A stretch of DNA of 64,000 nt from Bordetella parapertussis (GCA_945906815.1 CAMDRT010000004.1:62001-126000), one strand, 5' to 3'. Shown: positions 52,535 through 61,455, numbered from the stretch's first letter. Notes: generated by a model from the sequence alone, not told the origin. Translations and numbers: made by a program.

Positions 52535-52694
52535 AAGATTTTTAATTTACAAAAAGTACAACAAAAACAATGGGTTAAACATCGCCACACGAGATGTGTC
52601 AACCGCGTTCGCACGGTTCGCCAATCAAGTTTACGCTTTGCAGCGCCCGCTAGCGACAGGTATACGCTGGTCGTGATTCGGGTTACTTGCAGCC

Positions 52695-52744
52695 TTGACA
52701 AGCGGAATCACACCTTGCATAGTCTAGTCCGTTAAACAGACTAG
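52695..52744 (+). promoter_or_regulatory. Promoter with palindrome of the Phd/PIN toxin-antitoxin operon
   Basis: TTGACA (52695-52700), 17 bases, CATAGT (52718-52723): a sigma-70 pattern with a perfect -35 box. A palindrome CTAGTC (52724-52729) and GACTAG (52739-52744) follows directly after the -10 box, the place where a Phd-type antitoxin would repress. Confidence 0.65.
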
Positions 52745-52761
52745 TTCAGGCGGAACCATCC

Positions 52762-53034
52762 GTGCGCCAAACTCAATGGCAATTGCAAACAGCCAAGGCG
52801 CAACTCAGCGAAGTGGTTGAGGCGGCGTTGCGTGGTAATCCGCAGCGCATAACGCGGCGCGGCAAGGATGCGGTGATGGTGCTTTCCGAGAAGGCTTATG
52901 TCGCGCTGAAAAACAGCGCCAAAAAGGATGCGCCGAATTTTGTTGCGCATTTGCTCGCGATGCCACGCCGCGCGGCGCAATCCGCGCCGGTCACGTCTGC
53001 GTCGAAGCTCGTGCTGCGCGACATAGCATTGTGA
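52762..53034 (+). CDS. Phd/YefM-type antitoxin
   Basis: 90 residues from GTG. WQLQTAKAQLSEVVEAALRG near 6-25 and NPQRITRRGKDAVMVLSEKA near 26-45 are the Phd/YefM N-terminal dimerisation and DNA-binding fold. The C-terminal tail is longer and would wrap the toxin. The stop is six bases before the toxin start. It probably represses the promoter above. Confidence 0.85.
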   Translation: MRQTQWQLQTAKAQLSEVVEAALRGNPQRITRRGKDAVMVLSEKAYVALKNSAKKDAPNFVAHLLAMPRRAAQSAPVTSASKLVLRDIAL

Positions 53035-53039
53035 AATGA

Positions 53040-53459
53040 GTGGTGAGTTTTTTGCTCGACACGGTGCTGCTGTCGGAACTGCGCAAAACCAAGCCATCGC
53101 GCAAGGTCATACGTTGGGTGCAAGGGCAAAAGCCGGAGACCTTGTTTATCAGCGTCGTCAGTATCGGCGAAATCGAGCGCGGCATTGAAATGGCGCGCAA
53201 GACAGATGCGGCATTCGCGACTGAGTTGGAGCTTTGGCTGGAGGCCCTGCTGAGACTTTACGATGACCAGGTGCTGCCAGTGTCCGCCCACGCCGCACGG
53301 CTGTGGGGACGGCTCTCGGCCAAGCTGGGTCATGATGGTGTTGATCTATTGATCGCAGCCACAGCGTTGACGAACGGGTTAACCGTGGCGACACGAAACG
53401 TGAAGCATTTTGCACCGACGGGTGTTGCTGTTATCAACCCGTTTGATGACATTAAATAG
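53040..53459 (+). CDS. PIN-domain (VapC-like) ribonuclease toxin
   Basis: 139 residues from a GTG, with a second GTG one codon later. PIN acidic residues: Asp in FLLDTVLLSELRKTKP near 6, Glu in SIGEIERGIEMARK near 44, and Asp in HDGVDLLIAATAL near 102. The usual LLDTNVLSEL reads LLDTVLLSEL, so the Asn after DT is Val. VapC enzymes cleave tRNA or rRNA. A Phd-type antitoxin with a PIN toxin is a common hybrid pair. Confidence 0.87.
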   Translation: MVSFLLDTVLLSELRKTKPSRKVIRWVQGQKPETLFISVVSIGEIERGIEMARKTDAAFATELELWLEALLRLYDDQVLPVSAHAARLWGRLSAKLGHDGVDLLIAATALTNGLTVATRNVKHFAPTGVAVINPFDDIK

Positions 53460-53469
53460 CTTACTCGTG

Positions 53470-54438
53470 ATGACAACTGTGCGTGCAGCTACCGCGGCTG
53501 TGACGCTGCTCATGGCGCTCGGGTCGCCGGCATTCGCACAACCGTATCCCTCAAAACCCATACGCCTAATCCTGCCGTACCCGCCCGGCGGCGGCACTGA
53601 CATCGTCGCGCGAACACTGGCGCAACGGGTCAGCACCAGCATGGGGCAGCAGATGGTGGTTGAAAATCGCGGCGGCGCGGGCGGCAACATCGGCATGGAG
53701 TTGGCCGCGAAAGCGCCGCCAGATGGCTACACGCTGGTGTTTGCGCTCACCGCGCAGTTGGCGGTGAATCCGAGTTTGTATCCGAAGCTGCCGTATGACG
53801 TGCTGCGTGACTTTGCACCGATATCGCTGCTGGGCAAGGCGCCTTTTCTGCTGGTGGTGCATCCGGCGCTACCGGTGCGGTCGGTGAAGGAACTGGTGGC
53901 GCTGGCGCGCGCCCAACCCGATGCACTACGCTACGGCTCGGCGGGCAACGGCAGCGGCTCGCATCTTGCCGGCGAAATGCTCAATGCGCTGGCGCGCGTG
54001 AAGTCGCTGCACATACCGTACAAGGGTGGCGCGCCGGCGCTGACCGATCTGGTGGCGGGGCAATTGCAATTGAGTTACCTCACTTACACCTCGACCAGCG
54101 GTTTCATCCGCGCCGGCCGTTTGCGCGCACTGGGCGTGACCACCAGCAAACGTTCGCCGGCCCTGCCCGATCTGCCGACGATAGCGGAGAGCGTGCCGGG
54201 TTATGATTCCGCAGTGTGGTACGGCGTGCTGGCCCCGGCCGGCACGCCCGCTGATATCATTGCGCGCTTGAATCGCGAATTTCTCGCCGCGCTAAAGCAC
54301 AGCGAACTGCGCCAGCGATTGATTCCCGAAGCATTTGAACCGCTAGGCACCACGCCGGAATATCTCGGCGAGTACATGAAAAGCGAAATCGCGCGCTGGG
54401 GGAAGCTGGTGCAAGCGATCGGCGCCAAGATTGACTGA
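53470..54438 (+). CDS. Bug/TctC-family periplasmic solute receptor, operon leader
   Basis: 322 residues from ATG 53470, which lies 10 bases after the toxin stop. Open frame extends to 53410, overlapping the toxin. Signal peptide VRAATAAVTLLMALGSPAFA, then QPYPSKPIRLILPYPPGGGT. ENRGGAGGNIGME near 62, DGYTLVFA near 82 and HIPYKGGAPALTDLV near 178. It begins a co-directional run: two alpha/beta hydrolases, Mo hydroxylase, MoaD-like protein and a further Bug gene. No ribosome site is clear. Confidence 0.9.
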   Translation: MTTVRAATAAVTLLMALGSPAFAQPYPSKPIRLILPYPPGGGTDIVARTLAQRVSTSMGQQMVVENRGGAGGNIGMELAAKAPPDGYTLVFALTAQLAVNPSLYPKLPYDVLRDFAPISLLGKAPFLLVVHPALPVRSVKELVALARAQPDALRYGSAGNGSGSHLAGEMLNALARVKSLHIPYKGGAPALTDLVAGQLQLSYLTYTSTSGFIRAGRLRALGVTTSKRSPALPDLPTIAESVPGYDSAVWYGVLAPAGTPADIIARLNREFLAALKHSELRQRLIPEAFEPLGTTPEYLGEYMKSEIARWGKLVQAIGAKID

Positions 54439-54446
54439 TAATTTTA

Positions 54447-55331
54447 TTGGAGCACCTCATAGACCACCACCACAGCGCAAGCAAAGCCTTGACGCCTGCG
54501 CCCTACACCGATCACTACCTCGAAGTCGCCGGCCTCAAACTGCACGTGCAGGATTACGGCACCGCCGGTAAGCCACCGATGCTTTGCATGCACGGCAGTG
54601 CGGCGCACGCACACTGGTTTGACTTTGTCGCAGCGGGATTAACCAGCGACTATCACGTGCTGGCGGCGGATCAGCGCGGACACGGCGACAGTCAGTGGGA
54701 TCGTTCGGCGGAGCCTGAATATACGTATGACCGCTATGCAGCGGATATACACGCCTTGACCGAAAAACTGGATTTGCGCGATTTCATCCTGGTCGGCCAT
54801 TCGATGGGCGGTCTGGTATCGATCGTGTATGCGGCAACCTACCCGGGCCGCGCCAAGGCGTTCATCATGATTGATTCCTCGGTCAACATGCCGGCAGAAC
54901 GTATCGCGGCGATGAACGAGATTGGCGGCCGCGAAGGCAGCAGCTACGCCGACCAGAGCGAATTTGTGGCGAAGTACAAGGTGCGTCCTACTGGCAGCAG
55001 CAGCGCCACGCCCGGCATGGTGCGGCATCTTGCGCTGCACAGCGGCCGGCAATTCGAGGACGGCCGCTGGCGCAGCAAGGTCGATCGTAATGTCTATGCC
55101 AGGCGCGTCGGCAACAACCTCACACCGTACTGGGCCCACATCAAAATTCCGGCGCTGCTGATGAAAGGCGACCGCAGCGGGCGCGTGTCGCCCGAGATCA
55201 TCGCCGGCATCCAAGCACTCGCGCCGCAGGTGGCAGTAGCTGAAGTAGCGGGCTGCGATCATCATGTGACGCTCGACAATCCCTTGGGATTTGTTCAGAC
55301 CGCAAAAGAATTTCTGAATAAAATAAAATAG
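54447..55331 (+). CDS. Alpha/beta hydrolase, Ser nucleophile (tandem copy 1)
   Basis: 294 residues from a TTG at 54447, nine bases after the Bug stop. Oxyanion region PPMLCMHGSAAHAHWFDFVA near 44-63, nucleophile elbow LVGHSMGGLVS near 115 with Ser, Asp in ALLMKGDRSGRVSP near 235, and His in CDHHVTLDNPLG near 270. Close relative of the next gene throughout (DLRDFILVGHSMGG in both; GRQFEDGRWR in both). Cytoplasmic. Probably hydrolyses an ester, lactone or C-C bond of a catabolic intermediate. Confidence 0.88.
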   Translation: MEHLIDHHHSASKALTPAPYTDHYLEVAGLKLHVQDYGTAGKPPMLCMHGSAAHAHWFDFVAAGLTSDYHVLAADQRGHGDSQWDRSAEPEYTYDRYAADIHALTEKLDLRDFILVGHSMGGLVSIVYAATYPGRAKAFIMIDSSVNMPAERIAAMNEIGGREGSSYADQSEFVAKYKVRPTGSSSATPGMVRHLALHSGRQFEDGRWRSKVDRNVYARRVGNNLTPYWAHIKIPALLMKGDRSGRVSPEIIAGIQALAPQVAVAEVAGCDHHVTLDNPLGFVQTAKEFLNKIK

Positions 55332-55362
55332 AACGCCCTGACGACGCCACGCAAAGGCCAGC

Positions 55363-56256
55363 ATGTCTGCACCACTACACAACCCCAACACCCACAACAC
55401 AAATAGCGCATTGCGGCCTGCCCCGTACACCGAGCACTACGTCGAAATCGCAGGTCTGCGGCTGCGCATGCAGGACTACGGCAGCGCCGGCAAGCCCGCC
55501 ATGCTGTGCCTGCACGGCGGCGCCGCCAACGCGCACTGGTACGATTTTGTCGCGCACGGATTCACTGCGGATTACCACATGCGCGCGATAGACCTGCGCG
55601 GTCATGGCGATAGCCAATGGGATACCTTAGCTACGCCCGACTACGATTACCCGCGCCATGCAGCCGATATACATGAACTGGCGGAAAAACTCGACCTGCG
55701 CGACTTTATTCTGGTCGGGCATTCGATGGGCGGCATGATATCCAGCATTTACACCGCAACCTACCCCGGCCGCGTCAAAGCGCTGATGGTGGTGGACACC
55801 ACGATCACCATGACGCCCGCGCGCATTGCCGGTTTTAGCGCGATCGGCAATCGCGAAGGCCGCCACTACGCCACCCAGGATGAATTCATTGCCCACTACA
55901 AAGTGCACCCCGGCGGCAGCACGGCCGCACCGGAAGTGCTGCGCCATATTGCACAACACAGTGGACGCCAGTTCGAAGATGGCCGCTGGCGTCACAAAGT
56001 GGATCGCAGGGTGTACGCCAACCGCGAACTGGTGGATAGTTTTCCGCTGTGGAACAAAATCAAGATTCCGGCCTTGCTGATGAAAGGTGAACGCAGCCAG
56101 CGCATCAACCCGGAAACGATAAGCGACGTCAAATCACGCGCACCGCAAGTGCAGGTGGCAGAGGTCGCCGACAGCGATCACCACATCACTTTGGATAATC
56201 CTGCTGGCTTTATTCGGGCAGCAAACGAATTTCTTAATAATATCAATTCGTTATAA
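55363..56256 (+). CDS. Alpha/beta hydrolase, Ser nucleophile (tandem copy 2)
   Basis: 297 residues, a paralogue of the gene before it: PAPYTEHYVEIAGLRLRMQD aligns with PAPYTDHYLEVAGLKLHVQD. Nucleophile motif LVGHSMGGMISSIY near 122, Asp region LLMKGERSQRINP near 240 and His region SDHHITLDNPAG near 276 are intact, so both copies look active. The copy has diverged by many substitutions, so the duplication is not recent. Start at ATG 55363, 31 bases after the first copy. Confidence 0.88.
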   Translation: MSAPLHNPNTHNTNSALRPAPYTEHYVEIAGLRLRMQDYGSAGKPAMLCLHGGAANAHWYDFVAHGFTADYHMRAIDLRGHGDSQWDTLATPDYDYPRHAADIHELAEKLDLRDFILVGHSMGGMISSIYTATYPGRVKALMVVDTTITMTPARIAGFSAIGNREGRHYATQDEFIAHYKVHPGGSTAAPEVLRHIAQHSGRQFEDGRWRHKVDRRVYANRELVDSFPLWNKIKIPALLMKGERSQRINPETISDVKSRAPQVQVAEVADSDHHITLDNPAGFIRAANEFLNNINSL

Positions 56257-56332
56257 CTATTTGACATACTGGCGAGCCCGGCATAACGTTCACTCCGGTG
56301 AACTTTAGATGCCACTATCCAAGGAGCGTGCG

Positions 56333-58633
56333 ATGAACGATATCACCACCATAGGTCTGACCGAACGCGAATTCAAGATAGTGGGCACGCGGCCGCCGCG
56401 TCCCGACGGCGTGGACAAAGTCACCGGTCGCGCCAAGTTCGGCGCTGATCTCTACATGGCGAATATGCTGATGGGCAGGGTGCTGCGCAGCCCGCACGCG
56501 CATGCACGCATCAAATCGATCGACACCTCGAAGGCTCTCGCCTTGCGCGGCGTGAAGGCCGTGGTCACCGCCGCCGACTTCAGCGATCTACCGTCGGAAT
56601 TCATACCGGCGGGCGAGATGATGGTGAACTACCGCGATATGACACGCAATGTCATGGCGCGCGAGAAAGCGCTATATGCCGGGCACGCGGTGGCGGCGGT
56701 GGCGGCCACCAGCGAGGCCATTGCGGTGCAGGCGCTCGCACTGATCAAGGTCGACTACGAAGTGCTGCCGCATGTGATCGACGTGGAGGAAGCGATGGCG
56801 CCCGGCGCGCCCTTGCTGCACGACAATATGTATCCCATCGGAGTCGATCCCAGGCCGGCGCAACCGTCCAACATTGCCAAGCGTGTCGAGTTCAATCTCG
56901 GGGACATCGCCGCCGGCTTTGCGCAGGCGGACGTCGTCGTCGAGCGCGAGTTCACCACCGCGCCCGTGCATCAGGGTTACATCGAGCCGCACGCCTGCCT
57001 CGCCAGCGTATCCGAGGATGGCCAGGCGGAACTGTGGTGCACCACGCAAGGACAATTCATCGTGCGCAGCTTTTGCGCCAGGCTGCTCGGCATGGAGCAC
57101 GCCAAGCTGCGTGTGACTGCTTCCGAGATCGGCGGCGGCTTCGGCGGCAAGACCGTGGTCTACCTCGAGCCGTTGGCACTTGCGCTGTCGCGCAAGGCAG
57201 GGCAGCCGGTAAAGATGGTGATGTCGCGCAGCGAAGTGTTCCAGGCCACCGGCCCCACTTCCGGCTCGAAACTGTGGGTCAAGGTCGGCGCCACCCGCGA
57301 CGGGCGCATCACCGCGGGCGATGCGCTGCTTAAGTATCAGGCGGGCGCGTTCCAGGGGTCTCCCGTACAGCCCGGCGCGATGTGCGCTTTTGCGCCATAC
57401 GATCTGGACAACGTGCGCGTGATCGGATTCGACGTGGTGTCGAACCGGCCCAAGGTTGCCGCGTACCGGGCGCCGGGCGGGCCCATTTCCGAGTACGCCG
57501 TGGAGAGCGTGATTGACGAACTCGCCAAGCGGCTCAATATCGACCCCATCGAATTTCGCCTGAAGAATGCGGCCAAGGAAGGCACCAAGGCAGCGTATGG
57601 ACCGAAATTCGGTCCGATCGGCATGGTGCAGACGCTGGAAGCGGCGCGTGCCCACGCACACTATAGTGCGCCACTCAAAGCCAACCAGGGCCGCGGCGTT
57701 GCCTCGGGGTTCTGGTTCAACATCGGCGGCGAGACTTGCGCCACGTTGAATCTCGGCGAGGACGGCAGTGTAACGCTGGTCGCCGGCACGCCGGATGTCG
57801 GCGGCTCGCGCGCCTCGCTCGCCATGATGGCAGCCGAGGCGCTGGGCATTGCGCTCGACAAGGTGCGCCCGCTGATCGGCGACACCAGCTCCCTGGGCTT
57901 CACCTTCCTCACCGGTGGCAGCCGAGCTACCTTCTCCAGCGGTATGGCGGTAATCGAGGCGGCGCGCGATTTGGTGCGCCAGGCGCGCGAACGGGCGGCG
58001 AAGATGTGGGAGATTCCGCTCGACCAGGTGATCTGGGAAGATGGCTGTGCGCGCTCGGCCAGCGGCAGTGCGTCCGCAACGAAAAAAATGTCGCTCGCCG
58101 AGATCGCTGCAAGTGCGGGCAAGACCGGCGGCCCCATCGTAGCCGCCGCAGCCATCAACGCGCAGGGTGCGGGGCCCAGCCTCGCCACACACCTCGTCGA
58201 TGTCGAAGTCGACCGCGAGACCGGCCGGGTCACCATACTGCGCTATACCGCCATTCAGGACGCCGGTAAGGCCGTGCATCCGTCCTATGTCGAAGGACAG
58301 ATGCAAGGCGGCGCGGTACAGGGCATCGGCTGGGCGCTTAACGAAGAGTACGTCTACGATGCCAAGGGACAGCTCGAAAACCCGGGGTTCCTCGACTATC
58401 GCATCCCGGTGGCCTCCGACGTACCCATGATCGACACCGTGATTGTCGAAGTGCCGAATCCGCGCCACCCCTACGGCGTGCGCGGCATAGGCGAGACCCC
58501 GATCGTGCCACCGATGGCCGCGATCGCGAATGCGGTGGCGAATGCGCTCGGCATACGCTTCACGCACCTGCCGATGTCGCCGCCACGCGTGCTCGATGCG
58601 ATCGACAGAACTGCCGCCACAGCCGGAGCGTAA
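56333..58633 (+). CDS. Molybdenum hydroxylase large subunit (xanthine dehydrogenase/CO dehydrogenase family), orphan
   Basis: 766 residues from ATG 56333, with AAGGAG 6 bases upstream. RPDGVDKVTGRAKFGADLYM near 24-43 is the N-terminal family start. The Mo-cofactor loop is SEIGGGFGGKTVVY near 268 and the catalytic Glu motif is VRGIGETPIVPPMAAIANAV near 720. The enzyme class hydroxylates heteroaromatics, aldehydes or CoA thioesters. The Fe-S and FAD subunits that normally accompany it are absent on both sides. It is followed after 3 bases by a MoaD/ThiS-like gene, an uncommon companion. Confidence 0.9.
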   Translation: MNDITTIGLTEREFKIVGTRPPRPDGVDKVTGRAKFGADLYMANMLMGRVLRSPHAHARIKSIDTSKALALRGVKAVVTAADFSDLPSEFIPAGEMMVNYRDMTRNVMAREKALYAGHAVAAVAATSEAIAVQALALIKVDYEVLPHVIDVEEAMAPGAPLLHDNMYPIGVDPRPAQPSNIAKRVEFNLGDIAAGFAQADVVVEREFTTAPVHQGYIEPHACLASVSEDGQAELWCTTQGQFIVRSFCARLLGMEHAKLRVTASEIGGGFGGKTVVYLEPLALALSRKAGQPVKMVMSRSEVFQATGPTSGSKLWVKVGATRDGRITAGDALLKYQAGAFQGSPVQPGAMCAFAPYDLDNVRVIGFDVVSNRPKVAAYRAPGGPISEYAVESVIDELAKRLNIDPIEFRLKNAAKEGTKAAYGPKFGPIGMVQTLEAARAHAHYSAPLKANQGRGVASGFWFNIGGETCATLNLGEDGSVTLVAGTPDVGGSRASLAMMAAEALGIALDKVRPLIGDTSSLGFTFLTGGSRATFSSGMAVIEAARDLVRQARERAAKMWEIPLDQVIWEDGCARSASGSASATKKMSLAEIAASAGKTGGPIVAAAAINAQGAGPSLATHLVDVEVDRETGRVTILRYTAIQDAGKAVHPSYVEGQMQGGAVQGIGWALNEEYVYDAKGQLENPGFLDYRIPVASDVPMIDTVIVEVPNPRHPYGVRGIGETPIVPPMAAIANAVANALGIRFTHLPMSPPRVLDAIDRTAATAGA

Positions 58634-58636
58634 CGT

Positions 58637-58882
58637 TTGGCGCGTGTCTTTCTCAGCGGCACCCTCAGACAGTTAGCCGGCGGCGCAGCGGAGATCGAGA
58701 TCGATGCGCGCGATGTGCGCCAGTTACTGCGCGCACTCGGCGAGCGCTGCCCGCAGCTCGCCCCTCATCTCGAAAGCGGTTACGCCATCGCCATCGATGG
58801 TGAAATCTTCCAGGACGCATGGTTCGCGCCGATTCGTACGGACAGCGAGGTGCACCTGGTGCCGGCGATACGCGGGGGATAA
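58637..58882 (+). CDS. MoaD/ThiS-like sulfur-carrier protein
   Basis: 81 residues from a TTG that starts 3 bases after the Mo-hydroxylase stop. Ubiquitin-like beta-grasp pattern: RVFLSGTLRQLAGGAAEIEI near 3-22, LLRALGERCPQLAPHL near 31, and the ending VHLVPAIRGG with the C-terminal Gly-Gly that is activated as a thiocarboxylate. In molybdopterin synthesis MoaD supplies sulfur; here it may serve cofactor maturation of the neighbour, though the function is inferred. Confidence 0.83.
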   Translation: MARVFLSGTLRQLAGGAAEIEIDARDVRQLLRALGERCPQLAPHLESGYAIAIDGEIFQDAWFAPIRTDSEVHLVPAIRGG

Positions 58883-58897
58883 CTGCTGCAATACCTC

Positions 58898-59884
58898 ATG
58901 GGCTTAAGGACGATCGTTCCGCTTGCCGCGGTTTGCTGTCTCAGCAGCAGTGCAGCGCTTTGCGCATCTTCCTCTGATTCCGCGGCGACCTTTCCGTCGC
59001 GGCCCATACGCCTCGTCAGCGGTTTCACAACAGGCGGGCCGCCCGACACCATCGGGCGCATACTTGCGGCCAAGCTGAGCGAACGACTCGGCCAGCACGG
59101 CATCGTCGACAATCGACCGGGCGCGGGCGGAACGATGGGCACCAAGATTGTCACGGAAGCGACACCCGACGGACACACGCTGCTTGTAGTGTCGGCCTCT
59201 TATGCAGTGGTCCCGGCGCTCTACGCAAAGCTCCCGTTCGATCCGCGCAAGGACCTCGCGGGAATCACGGCGATATACAGCGCGTCATACGTGGTGGTGG
59301 TGCCGAGTTCGCTGGGCGCCAAAAGCGTTCAGGAGCTGATTGCCCTCGCCAAATCAAAACCCGGTCAGCTCAACTTCGGCTCGGCGGGTGTCGGCAGCGC
59401 TACCCATTTCGCAGCAGAACTTTTCAAGGCGACCGCGCAGATCGACATCGTACACGTCCCTTACAAAGGCATCGCCGAGGCAGTTACCGACACCATGACC
59501 GGCCGCGTGCAGTTGCTGATGGCGGCGCCTTCGACCATGGGAACACCGGTGCAGGAAGGCAGACTGCGCGCGCTAGCCACCACTGGCAGACAGCGCACGC
59601 CGGTTTATCCCGATACACCAACGGTCGCGGAAGCGGGCCTACCCGGTTACTTCTGGGAATCGTGGGGTGGGATGTTCGCACCGGCTCGCACGCCGCGCCT
59701 CATCATCGACAAGCTTAACCGCGCCATTCTGACGGCGCTCAAGATGCCCGATGTTCGGAGCCGCTATGCAATGCTCGGTGTGGAAGCGTTTCCCACCACG
59801 CCGGCAGATTTCGACAGGTTCGTCGACGCGGAGATCACGCGCATTGCCGAGCTTGCACGCAGGGCGGGGATCAAGCCGCAGTAG
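58898..59884 (+). CDS. Bug/TctC-family periplasmic solute receptor
   Basis: 328 residues. Signal peptide LRTIVPLAAVCCLSSSAALC, then ASSSDSAATFPSRPIRLVSG. DNRPGAGGTMGTK near 70, DGHTLLVV near 90 (His for Tyr) and HVPYKGIAEAVTDTM near 187. Starts 16 bases after the MoaD-like gene, closing the run that opened with the Bug gene at 53470, so one operon would carry two receptors. Confidence 0.9.
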   Translation: MGLRTIVPLAAVCCLSSSAALCASSSDSAATFPSRPIRLVSGFTTGGPPDTIGRILAAKLSERLGQHGIVDNRPGAGGTMGTKIVTEATPDGHTLLVVSASYAVVPALYAKLPFDPRKDLAGITAIYSASYVVVVPSSLGAKSVQELIALAKSKPGQLNFGSAGVGSATHFAAELFKATAQIDIVHVPYKGIAEAVTDTMTGRVQLLMAAPSTMGTPVQEGRLRALATTGRQRTPVYPDTPTVAEAGLPGYFWESWGGMFAPARTPRLIIDKLNRAILTALKMPDVRSRYAMLGVEAFPTTPADFDRFVDAEITRIAELARRAGIKPQ

Positions 59885-59890
59885 TACCCT

Positions 59891-60457
59891 TCACGGACAC
59901 TTAGGCGCCTTGCCATCCGGCGGCCACGGCGCGGCGCCTTCTTCGATCTCGACCTCCAGTGACTGGAGCAACTGCGCAAACATCGTCCAGTTCCCGATCG
60001 CGACGACCATTTCCACGAGCACGGCGGGCTCCTTGAACTCCCGCGCACATTCCGCCCATACGACGTCGGAAATCTTCCCCCGCTCGCAAGTGTCGTCGGC
60101 GGCCGCGAGTACCGCGCGCTCTGCGGAGCCGAAGAGATCCGATTTCCTCCAATCGCGAACCGCAACGATTTCCCCGGGGGTAATCCCGGCCTGCGTCGCG
60201 ATGCGGTAATGCTGGAACCAGGCATACTCGCTGCCCGCCCTCCACGCGAGACGCATAATGATGAGCTCGCGCAGCCGCGTCGGAAGCTGGTTGCGGCTGG
60301 AAAGCATCGTCAGCAATCCATAGACGTGCTTTACGAGGTCGGGATGGTTCGCAAGCATGCGAAAAGCGCTGCGACCCGCCTGCGCTTCGCTGATACCGAA
60401 TTCGCGCCCCAGACGCCGGGCTTCTTCCACGGGAACGTATTCCACACGTCTTGCCAT
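59891..60457 (-). CDS. Carboxymuconolactone decarboxylase (CMD/AhpD-fold) family protein
   Basis: 188 residues from ATG 60457, with GGAGGAG upstream; a GTG at 60463 is also possible. LPTRLRELIIMRLAWRAGSE near 60-79 and YAWFQHYRIATQAGITPGEI near 80-99 are the CMD core. The redox CxxC of AhpD is absent (GSEYAWFQH in its place), so a peroxidase role is unlikely. SDLFGSAERAVLAAADDTCE near 107 follows. Convergent with the Bug gene. Function unknown, possibly lactone decarboxylation. Confidence 0.85.
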   Translation of the reverse strand: MARRVEYVPVEEARRLGREFGISEAQAGRSAFRMLANHPDLVKHVYGLLTMLSSRNQLPTRLRELIIMRLAWRAGSEYAWFQHYRIATQAGITPGEIVAVRDWRKSDLFGSAERAVLAAADDTCERGKISDVVWAECAREFKEPAVLVEMVVAIGNWTMFAQLLQSLEVEIEEGAAPWPPDGKAPKCP

Positions 60458-60573
60458 GTTCACTCTCCTCCGTTATTCGATCTTGATGCCCGTGAACGCC
60501 TCCCGCTTGTCGGCTCAAGCGGATGAAGGCGAGCACGTGAAAAATGGTTTTTCTATAGGCTCAACGTTCGGGT

Positions 60574-60921
60574 TCAGCGGCGGCCCGAGCGCGTAGCGCG
60601 AGGGACGTCGGCTGGAACCTGTTGTTGGGCCACAACGCGCCAAGGGCGAATCTTGGACAATACCTTGGATAGAACATCCTTTGTATGCGCAGCCTCGTAG
60701 TCCACCTGTAGCCCGATCCAAAAGCCCTCGGACATTCCAAAGAAGCGCGCAAGCCGCAGACCCGTATCGGCCGTGACGCCACGAGCGCCGACAACGATCT
60801 CGCCGATGCGGCGCTGCGAGACACCAATTTCCTTGGCCAGCCGGCACTGCGTGATGCCCATGGGCTTCAGAAACTCTTCGAGGAGAATCTCGCCAGGGTG
60901 GGGATACGGAACTTTGCGCAT
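60574..60921 (-). CDS. higA: HigA-family antitoxin
   Basis: 115 residues. HPGEILLEEFLKPMGITQCR near 8-27, then LAKEIGVSQRRIGEIVVGAR near 28, is the HigA pattern with its helix-turn-helix; GLRLARFFGMSEGFWIGLQV follows. It starts 12 bases after the toxin gene. The basic C-terminus (from about residue 90, VVAQQQVPADVPRATRSGRR) is longer than usual. Confidence 0.9.
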   Translation of the reverse strand: MRKVPYPHPGEILLEEFLKPMGITQCRLAKEIGVSQRRIGEIVVGARGVTADTGLRLARFFGMSEGFWIGLQVDYEAAHTKDVLSKVLSKIRPWRVVAQQQVPADVPRATRSGRR

Positions 60922-60933
60922 GGCAGTACTCGG

Positions 60934-61215
60934 TTAGTGGCAGTCCACAATATCAACGTCCTCTGGACCTTCGGGTGCCCACCGAAAGCACACGCGAAAC
61001 TGGTCATTGACGCGAATGCTGTGCAGTCCGGCGAGATTACCTTTCAGGGCCTCTAATCTGTTTGCAGGCGGCACTCGGAGGTCATCAAGCCTTCCTGCAC
61101 GGTTAAGCATGGCTAATTTTCGCATCGCCACAGCTTCGCTATTCACGCAGCGCTTCACGCGCGCGCCATCGAACAAGCTTTCGCTGTTCGCGCATTTGAA
61201 CGACCTGATCGCCAT
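60934..61215 (-). CDS. higB: HigB-family toxin
   Basis: 93 residues from ATG 61215; a TTG two codons earlier is possible. MAIRSFKCANSESLFDGARV at the start, RLDDLRVPPANRLEALKG near 42 and IRVNDQFRVCFRWAPEGPED near 67-86 match HigB. HigB cleaves mRNA on the ribosome. A palindrome lies 9 bases upstream of the start. Confidence 0.9.
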   Translation of the reverse strand: MAIRSFKCANSESLFDGARVKRCVNSEAVAMRKLAMLNRAGRLDDLRVPPANRLEALKGNLAGLHSIRVNDQFRVCFRWAPEGPEDVDIVDCH

Positions 61216-61223
61216 AACCAATA

Positions 61224-61240
61224 CTAACGGATATCGTTAG
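61224..61240. promoter_or_regulatory. Palindromic operator of the higBA operon
   Basis: CTAACG-GATAT-CGTTAG, perfect 6-base arms with a 5-base centre, directly upstream of the higB start. Likely HigA site by position. Confidence 0.6.
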
Positions 61241-61455
61241 CACTGCAAACGGTCGGTCAGCCTGGGCTGGCAACTATCACCGACTGCCCGCGACGCCGGC
61301 CGCATGTGCCGCGCGCCTGCACGCCGAGGCCCACAAGTGGTCAAAGTTGATGAAGGATGCGAATATACGGCCAGCGCTGTAGCGGGTACACGGGTGCACG
61401 AGTCAGGTCGTTGAGAAACACCATCTGTACCATCTTTATAATCGAGAGGGAGAAC

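Noticed and set aside
56672-58567. 631-codon minus-strand open frame
   Set aside because: Antisense to the Mo-hydroxylase gene; no family features.
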